Of a stretch of 64,000 nucleotides of DNA, positions 58,779 through 64,000 are shown in pieces. Both the position numbers and the translations under genes were made by a program. Positions within the stretch are counted from its first letter, which is position 1, and every line of letters starts with the position of its first letter. The notes beneath the pieces were generated by a model. That model made no database searches. It was not told the DNA's origin and was given only the letters and a program-made list of their open reading frames with translations. The stretch comes from a bacterium CG_4_9_14_3_um_filter_65_15 (lineage in GTDB: Bacteria > Krumholzibacteriota > Krumholzibacteriia > LZORAL124-64-63), in NCBI GenBank assembly GCA_002790835.1, contig PFVX01000022.1, positions 1 through 64,000 of the forward strand, given 5' to 3'.

Positions 58779-59162
58779 CTATCGCTCCTTGGACAGGATC
58801 GTGCGGGGTCGGGACAGGAGTTCCGTTTCCCCCAGTGACATCATGATCATGCGCTCCACAGGATAGACGTCCTCGGCGGCGTTCGCCTGTCCGGGATCGC
58901 CCGGCAGGGAGCTCAACCCTGCGCCGGGCTGCAGGATGGCCCGGGTGACTTCCCGTCCGTCGGGCAACAATTCACTGACGCGCAACAGACCGGCCTTCAA
59001 GTGGTATTCGCGATCAGCCCTCGGGTGGAAGAGTTGGGACGAGACCAGAGTCACGGTAACATCCTCGTCGCCCGGGCGGTCCAGCCAGCTCCCCGGCGGG
59101 CCGGCTTTGCGGACCAGACGCAACAGGTTCGAAGGGGAAGTTTCGGGGGATTCAGGGGACAC
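58779..59162 (-). CDS. Short cyclic-nucleotide-binding-like protein without an HTH
   Basis: REYHLKAGLLRVSELLPDGREVTRAILQPGAGL resembles CRP/FNR sensor-domain strands; 127 aa, no DNA-binding domain. Confidence 0.55.
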   Translation of the reverse strand: MSPESPETSPSNLLRLVRKAGPPGSWLDRPGDEDVTVTLVSSQLFHPRADREYHLKAGLLRVSELLPDGREVTRAILQPGAGLSSLPGDPGQANAAEDVYPVERMIMMSLGETELLSRPRTILSKER

Positions 59163-59286
59163 GAATGCCTCCGGGTTGGGGTGCGAACGGGTCGCTCATG
59201 TGTCCTTGTAGGATACCCGGTTGGGGCGAGGAAGCAACCATTCGGCTGCGGCTCAAGCGATACGGAAATTCCTAGCGCGATAAACC

Positions 59287-59306
59287 ATACCATATTACTA
59301 TGGTAT
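59287..59306. promoter_or_regulatory. Perfect dyad ATACCATA-TTAC-TATGGTAT upstream of the caa3 operon
   Basis: 8-bp arms, 4-bp spacer, in the divergent intergenic region before SCO1. Confidence 0.55.
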
Positions 59307-59377
59307 TTGCTTTTCATGATCATCTGGGCCTCGGGTGTTCAGGAAGCGGTCTCGTTTCGGGGGGATAACTTGTTGCC

Positions 59378-60238
59378 ATGAAAAAAATTATATGGTTTCC
59401 GCGGCATTGGTCAGCCTTTGCGCTGGCGGGCGTTTTGGCTTTGGGATGGGCCAATATCGCCGGTGCGGAGGATGCCCCGGCGCCGGTGGCGGCCCCAAAA
59501 ACCGCCGGACTCGGCGAGGTGGCGGAATTCGAGGAACACCTGGGCGGGATGATCCCCGTCGATCTGACATTTTTCGACGAGACCGGCCAGGAAGTGACCC
59601 TGGGCGAAATCCTGGACAAGCCCACCATCCTTTCGATGGTGTACTACGACTGCCCCGGCATCTGCACGCCCCTGCTCAACGAGGAGGCGGACGTCCTGGG
59701 CAAGTCCAACCTCGACCCGGCCAAGCAGCCCTTCCAGCTGTTGACCGTCAGCTTCGATCCCCGTGACGACTTCACCATGGCGGCGGCCAAGCAGACCAAC
59801 TACCTCAAGGTGGTCGGGCGCGACCTGCCGCCCAACACCTGGCGCTTCTTCACCGGAACCCAGGAGAACATCGACCGCCTGACCGAGGCGGTCGGCTTCC
59901 GCTACAAGCGCGCAGGCAAGGAATTCACCCACCCCGGCGGGCTCGTCATGATCGCTCCCGGCGGCAAGATCGTGCGCTACCTGTACGGCATCCAGTACCT
60001 GCCGTTCGATTTCGAGATGGGGGTATACGAGGCGGCCAAGGGCTCGGTCCAGCCCACCACGGCGCGGCTGTTGAACTTCTGCTTCAGCTACGACCCCTCG
60101 GGGCGGACCTACGTCTTCAACCTGGCCCGCGTGGTCGGGATCGTGATGCTCGTCTCCCTGGTGATCTTTATCATCTTCCTGTTCTTCAGCACCCGCGGCA
60201 TGCGCGGAAGAAAGGATAAAGCCCATGGCAGGTCCTGA
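59378..60238 (+). CDS. SCO1/SenC copper chaperone
   Basis: VYYDCPGICTPLLNE motif and downstream conserved His context (KEFTHPGGLVMI). Confidence 0.92.
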   Translation: MKKIIWFPRHWSAFALAGVLALGWANIAGAEDAPAPVAAPKTAGLGEVAEFEEHLGGMIPVDLTFFDETGQEVTLGEILDKPTILSMVYYDCPGICTPLLNEEADVLGKSNLDPAKQPFQLLTVSFDPRDDFTMAAAKQTNYLKVVGRDLPPNTWRFFTGTQENIDRLTEAVGFRYKRAGKEFTHPGGLVMIAPGGKIVRYLYGIQYLPFDFEMGVYEAAKGSVQPTTARLLNFCFSYDPSGRTYVFNLARVVGIVMLVSLVIFIIFLFFSTRGMRGRKDKAHGRS

Positions 60239-61886
60239 TGGCGGCGCTCCCGCTTTCGGCACGACCGGCAGCTATCTCGACACGTTTCCCGGATCGCAGG
60301 GGGCGTGGGGCTGGCTGACGACGGTCGATCACAAGAAGATCGGCCTGATGTACGCCTCGGCCATGTTCACCTTTTTCCTCGTGGGCATGGCCCTGGGGCT
60401 GTTGATCAGGTTGGAGCTGCTCAACCCCGGCACCCAGTTCATCGGGCCGCGCGCCTACAACTCGGTCTTCACCCTGCACGGGGTGATCATGATCTTCCTG
60501 TTCATCGTGCCGGGGATTCCCGCCATTCTGGGCAACTTCATCCTGCCCCTGCAGCTGGGCGCCGACGATGTGGCCTTTCCGCGGCTCAACCTGCTGAGCT
60601 GGTACGTTTACATGGTGGGGGCGGTGATGGCCATCGTCTCGCTGTTCACCAACGGAGGGACGCCCGACACCGGCTGGACCTTCTACGCCCCGTACGCGGT
60701 GACCACCGACACCAACGTCTCCATGGCGGTGATGGCGGCCTTCGTCCTGGGGTTCAGTTCGATCCTCACGGGGATGAACTTCATCACCACCATCCACCGG
60801 CTGCGGGCTCCGGGCATGGGCTTCTTCCGCATGCCGCTGTTCTGCTGGGGGCTGTACGCCACGGCTTGGATCCAGATCATCGCCACCCCCGTGGTGGGCA
60901 TCACCCTGGTGCTGCTGTTCCTGGAACGGGTCCTGGGCATCGGATTCTTCGATCCCTCGCGCGGAGGCGATCCCATCCTGTACCAGCACCTGTTCTGGAT
61001 CTATTCGCATCCGGTTGTCTACGTGATGATCCTTCCCGCCATGGGCATCATCTCGGAGATTCTGCCCGCCTTCTCCCGACGGACGATCTTCGGCTACAAG
61101 GCCATTGCGATCAGCTCCATGGCCATCGCCGGAGTGGGTTACCTGGTGTGGGGCCACCACATGCTGACCGCGGGCATGAGCGACACCGCCCGCTGGGTGT
61201 TCAGCCTGCTGACGTTCTTCGTGGCGATACCGACGGGGGTGAAGATCTTCAACTGGCTGGCCACCCTCTACAGGGGGTCCATCGAAGTCCGGGTACCCCT
61301 GCTGTGGGCCATGGGCTGGATCTTCCTGTTCTCCATCGGCGGGTTGACCGGGTTGGCCCAGGGCGCCCTGGCCACCGACATCCACCTGCACGACACGGCC
61401 TACATCGTGGGGCACTTCCACTACACCATGTTCGGCGGGGCGGCCGTCGGCCTGTTCGCCGGCATGCACTTCTGGTTCCCCAAAATCTACGGGCGCATGT
61501 ATAACGAGAAGCGCGCCACCTGGGCCTTCGGTCTGTTCATGGTCGGCTTCAACATGACCTACTTCTCGCTGCTGGTGATCGGCCTGATGGGCATGCCCCG
61601 GCGTTACCAGGATTACCTGCCCCAGTACCATACCGGCCACGCCATCTCCACGGTGGGTTCGTGGGTCATGGTCTCGGGAATCCTGCTCATGTTCTTCAAC
61701 CTCTGGCGCGGTTACCGCAACGGCAAGATCGCCGGGGACAATCCCTGGGGCGCGACGACCCTGGAGTGGAAGACAACCTCGCCGCCGCCCTTGCTGAATT
61801 TCGCCACGCCGCCCACGGTGACCACCGGGCCCTACGACTTCACCGAGATCCTGGAAAAGGGTCATGACCCGGAGGCTCGTTCATGA
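60225..61886 (+). CDS. ctaD: Cytochrome c oxidase subunit I
   Basis: HGVIMIFLFIVPG, WIYSHPVVYVMILPAMG, HDTAYIVGHFHYTMFGGA. Confidence 0.97.
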   Translation: MAGPDGGAPAFGTTGSYLDTFPGSQGAWGWLTTVDHKKIGLMYASAMFTFFLVGMALGLLIRLELLNPGTQFIGPRAYNSVFTLHGVIMIFLFIVPGIPAILGNFILPLQLGADDVAFPRLNLLSWYVYMVGAVMAIVSLFTNGGTPDTGWTFYAPYAVTTDTNVSMAVMAAFVLGFSSILTGMNFITTIHRLRAPGMGFFRMPLFCWGLYATAWIQIIATPVVGITLVLLFLERVLGIGFFDPSRGGDPILYQHLFWIYSHPVVYVMILPAMGIISEILPAFSRRTIFGYKAIAISSMAIAGVGYLVWGHHMLTAGMSDTARWVFSLLTFFVAIPTGVKIFNWLATLYRGSIEVRVPLLWAMGWIFLFSIGGLTGLAQGALATDIHLHDTAYIVGHFHYTMFGGAAVGLFAGMHFWFPKIYGRMYNEKRATWAFGLFMVGFNMTYFSLLVIGLMGMPRRYQDYLPQYHTGHAISTVGSWVMVSGILLMFFNLWRGYRNGKIAGDNPWGATTLEWKTTSPPPLLNFATPPTVTTGPYDFTEILEKGHDPEARS

Positions 61887-62515
61887 GCGCGGAGAACACC
61901 ATGGACCAGGTCCACCAACTGGAGCACCACTACGACCCCGAGGGGTCGAAGACCGGGATGTGGCTGTTCCTGTTCACGGAGCTGCTCCTGTTCGGCGGGT
62001 TGTTTCTCATCTACGCGGTGTACCGCTCCATGGACGCTGAGGCGTTCCATCACGCCGCCGGGGAACTGAACAAGGCCCTGGGCTCAATCAACACCGTGGT
62101 GTTGCTGACCAGCAGCCTGACCATGGTCCTGTCGATCAACGCCCTGCGGCGCGGGACCATCGGACGTTGCCTGGCCCTGCTGGGCTCGACCTTGGCCCTG
62201 TCCTGCGTCTTTTTGGTCATCAAGTTTTTCGAGTGGAGGGCCAAGTACCACCATGAGATCTTCCCCGGCATGGAGCACCTGCATTCCCTGCCCAACGGGG
62301 AGGCGGTCTTCTTCAATCTCTACTTCATGATGACCGGCCTTCACGGAATCCACGTGGTGATCGGAATGATCGTGATGTTGGTGATGGCCGCGAAGATCCG
62401 TGCCGGGAAGATCACTTCCGCACGACCCGACGCCCTCGAGTACACGGGTCTGTACTGGCACTTGGTCGACCTGATCTGGGTCTTCCTGCTGCCTTTGTTC
62501 TACCTGACGAACTAG
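61883..62515 (+). CDS. ctaE: Cytochrome c oxidase subunit III
   Basis: GLHGIHVVIGMIV, YWHLVDLIWVFLLPLFYL. Confidence 0.95.
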   Translation: MSAENTMDQVHQLEHHYDPEGSKTGMWLFLFTELLLFGGLFLIYAVYRSMDAEAFHHAAGELNKALGSINTVVLLTSSLTMVLSINALRRGTIGRCLALLGSTLALSCVFLVIKFFEWRAKYHHEIFPGMEHLHSLPNGEAVFFNLYFMMTGLHGIHVVIGMIVMLVMAAKIRAGKITSARPDALEYTGLYWHLVDLIWVFLLPLFYLTN

Positions 62516-62538
62516 AGCCGGTTGAAAGGGATTCGCGC

Positions 62539-62850
62539 ATGAATCAGACAACTACCCTGGGCGGCAAGGCGGTGGTGAAAGCCCACCTTCTTCCCGACGG
62601 ACTTTTCGTGCTGGTCTGGGTCGGCCTGCTTCTGCTGACCGCGGCCACCGTCTCGGCCTCCGTGTTCTTTCCGGGCAAGATCGGCATTGGCGTGGCCCTT
62701 CTGGTCACGCCGGTGAAAGCGGCGCTGATTCTCTTGTACTTCATGCATTTGAAGTACGAGAAAGTCGGTTTCCAGGTGATGTTCCTGGCCGCCGTGGGCA
62801 TCCTGGCCACCTTCATGGGCCTCACGTTTTTCGATTACCTCCAGCGATAA
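62539..62850 (+). CDS. Cytochrome c oxidase subunit IV family protein
   Basis: ALLVTPVKAALILLYFMHLKYE; position in operon. Confidence 0.88.
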   Translation: MNQTTTLGGKAVVKAHLLPDGLFVLVWVGLLLLTAATVSASVFFPGKIGIGVALLVTPVKAALILLYFMHLKYEKVGFQVMFLAAVGILATFMGLTFFDYLQR

Positions 62851-62859
62851 GGGCGGGGC

Positions 62860-63756
62860 ATGAACGGCGCTTCGAGTTACGCGGGCCTGGTGGATCGGGC
62901 CTTCATCTTCATCCTGGGCACCTCGGTCCTGCTCCTGGTGGGGGTCACGGCGGTGATGATCGGGTTCATCATCCGCTACCGCCGCAGCAAGAATCCCAAC
63001 CCGGCCCAGATCGAGGGCAGCGCGACCCTGGAGACCATCTGGACCGTCCTGCCCACCATCCTGGTGCTGGTGATGTTCTACTACGGTTGGGCGGGCTTCA
63101 AGGTCATGCGGGACATTCCGGACGGCGCCGAGCAGGTGACGGTCAAGGCCAAGAAGTGGTCGTGGCTGTTCGAGTACGAGAACGGCAAGGAATCGACGGA
63201 GCTGATGGTGCCGGTGGGCAGACCGGTGGCCCTGAACCTGACATCCTCGGACGTGATCCACAGTTTTTTCGTGCCGGCCTTCCGGCTGAAGGAGGATTGC
63301 GTGCCCGGCCGCACCAACCACGCCTGGTTCGAGGCCATCCGGCCGGGTCGGTTCGATTTGTTGTGCGCCGAGTACTGCGGCGACCAGCACAGCGCCATGC
63401 TGTCCAAGGTGGTGGCGGTTCCGGCCGACTCCTTCGACGCCTGGTTGGGGCTGGATTCCGGCCCGCCCACCGGCCGCCAGTTGCTGGATCTGCGGGGTTG
63501 CGCGGCCTGCCATACCATCGACGGCAAGAAGCTGGTGGGCCCGTCGTTCAAGGGAGTCTTCGGGGAGAAGGTTACCGTGATGACCGACGGGGTGGAAAGG
63601 ACCATCGAGGTGGATGAGGACTATCTGCGTCGCTCGATCCTGAACCCCAAGGCCGATCTGGTGGGGGGATACGAGGACAAGATGCCTGAACAGCGCGACC
63701 TCGTCACCGACGAGGAAGTGGAGGCCATCATCAAGTTCATCAAGGGGCTCCGCTGA
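62860..63756 (+). CDS. ctaC: Cytochrome c oxidase subunit II with C-terminal cytochrome c domain
   Basis: CuA ligands (CAEYCGDQHSAM) and CAACH haem site. Confidence 0.95.
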   Translation: MNGASSYAGLVDRAFIFILGTSVLLLVGVTAVMIGFIIRYRRSKNPNPAQIEGSATLETIWTVLPTILVLVMFYYGWAGFKVMRDIPDGAEQVTVKAKKWSWLFEYENGKESTELMVPVGRPVALNLTSSDVIHSFFVPAFRLKEDCVPGRTNHAWFEAIRPGRFDLLCAEYCGDQHSAMLSKVVAVPADSFDAWLGLDSGPPTGRQLLDLRGCAACHTIDGKKLVGPSFKGVFGEKVTVMTDGVERTIEVDEDYLRRSILNPKADLVGGYEDKMPEQRDLVTDEEVEAIIKFIKGLR

Positions 63757-63758
63757 CG

Positions 63759-64000
63759 GTGAAACCCTGGCTGGAACTGCTGAAGCTGCGGATCACGGTG
63801 GCCTCGACGGTCACCACGATGGTGGGTTACGTCATGGCCCGCGGCCGTTTCGACGGGGGCCTGGCGTTCGTGGCGGGTGGGATCTTCCTGCAGGCCTGCG
63901 GGGCCGCGGCGTTGAATCAGATCCAGGATTCGGCGGTGGATGCACGGATGCCCCGAACGGTTGGTCGCCCCTTGCCCTCCGGACGCATCAGTCGCCGGGC
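63759..64000 (+). CDS. ctaB: Protohaem IX farnesyltransferase (UbiA family), truncated by window end
   Basis: VKPWLELLKLRITVASTVTTMVGYVMA...AALNQIQDSAVDARMPRTVGRPLPSGRIS. Confidence 0.92.
   Translation, partial: MKPWLELLKLRITVASTVTTMVGYVMARGRFDGGLAFVAGGIFLQACGAAALNQIQDSAVDARMPRTVGRPLPSGRISRR

Noticed and set aside
60186-61865. 559-aa minus-strand ORF opposite ctaD
   Set aside because: Antisense shadow ORF over cytochrome oxidase subunit I

Overview
This is a dense, high-GC bacterial window with about 51 supported genes, no rRNA or tRNA, no CRISPR array and no recognisable transposon. FlgD/T9SS-like C-terminal tags and two Omp85-type proteins suggest a Gram-negative, possibly FCB-type candidate lineage (inference). 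Main blocks: (1) 0.9-7.6 kb: lipoprotein, histidine kinase, NtrC-type sigma-54 activator, helical exported protein and outer-membrane protein, with hand-read sigma-54 -24/-12 elements before the first gene and right after the activator. (2) 7.6-16.0 kb: a complete cbb3 oxidase locus on the minus strand with a fused CcoNO, a monohaem CcoP, and an unlisted 58-aa membrane ORF. (3) 16.2-17.7 kb: a carbamoyltransferase C-terminal remnant, an unlisted 54-aa DUF5989-like protein and a thioredoxin-fold protein. (4) Two tripartite RND efflux systems (18.1-24.0 and 48.1-54.7 kb). (5) ispH, ArsR, a YhaN/YhaO-like pair, HDOD, selD, glnS, a methylmalonyl-CoA-decarboxylase-like protein, two single-POTRA Omp85-like proteins, an SPFH-like pair, Hsp20, a flippase, an AGCS symporter, a methyltransferase, gpmI. 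(6) 59.4-64 kb: SCO1 plus a caa3 oxidase operon and ctaB (truncated by the window end). Most notable: two genes are split in the ORF track by in-frame TGA codons that look like selenocysteine codons, SelD (complement 31492..32547, Sec18) and a HesB/IscA-like protein (complement 47601..47957, Sec42). Both have a plausible bacterial SECIS hairpin just downstream. A multihaem cytochrome c gene at 32.8-33.9 kb is broken by internal deletions and frameshifts. All readings were made by eye, with no database search or structure prediction.
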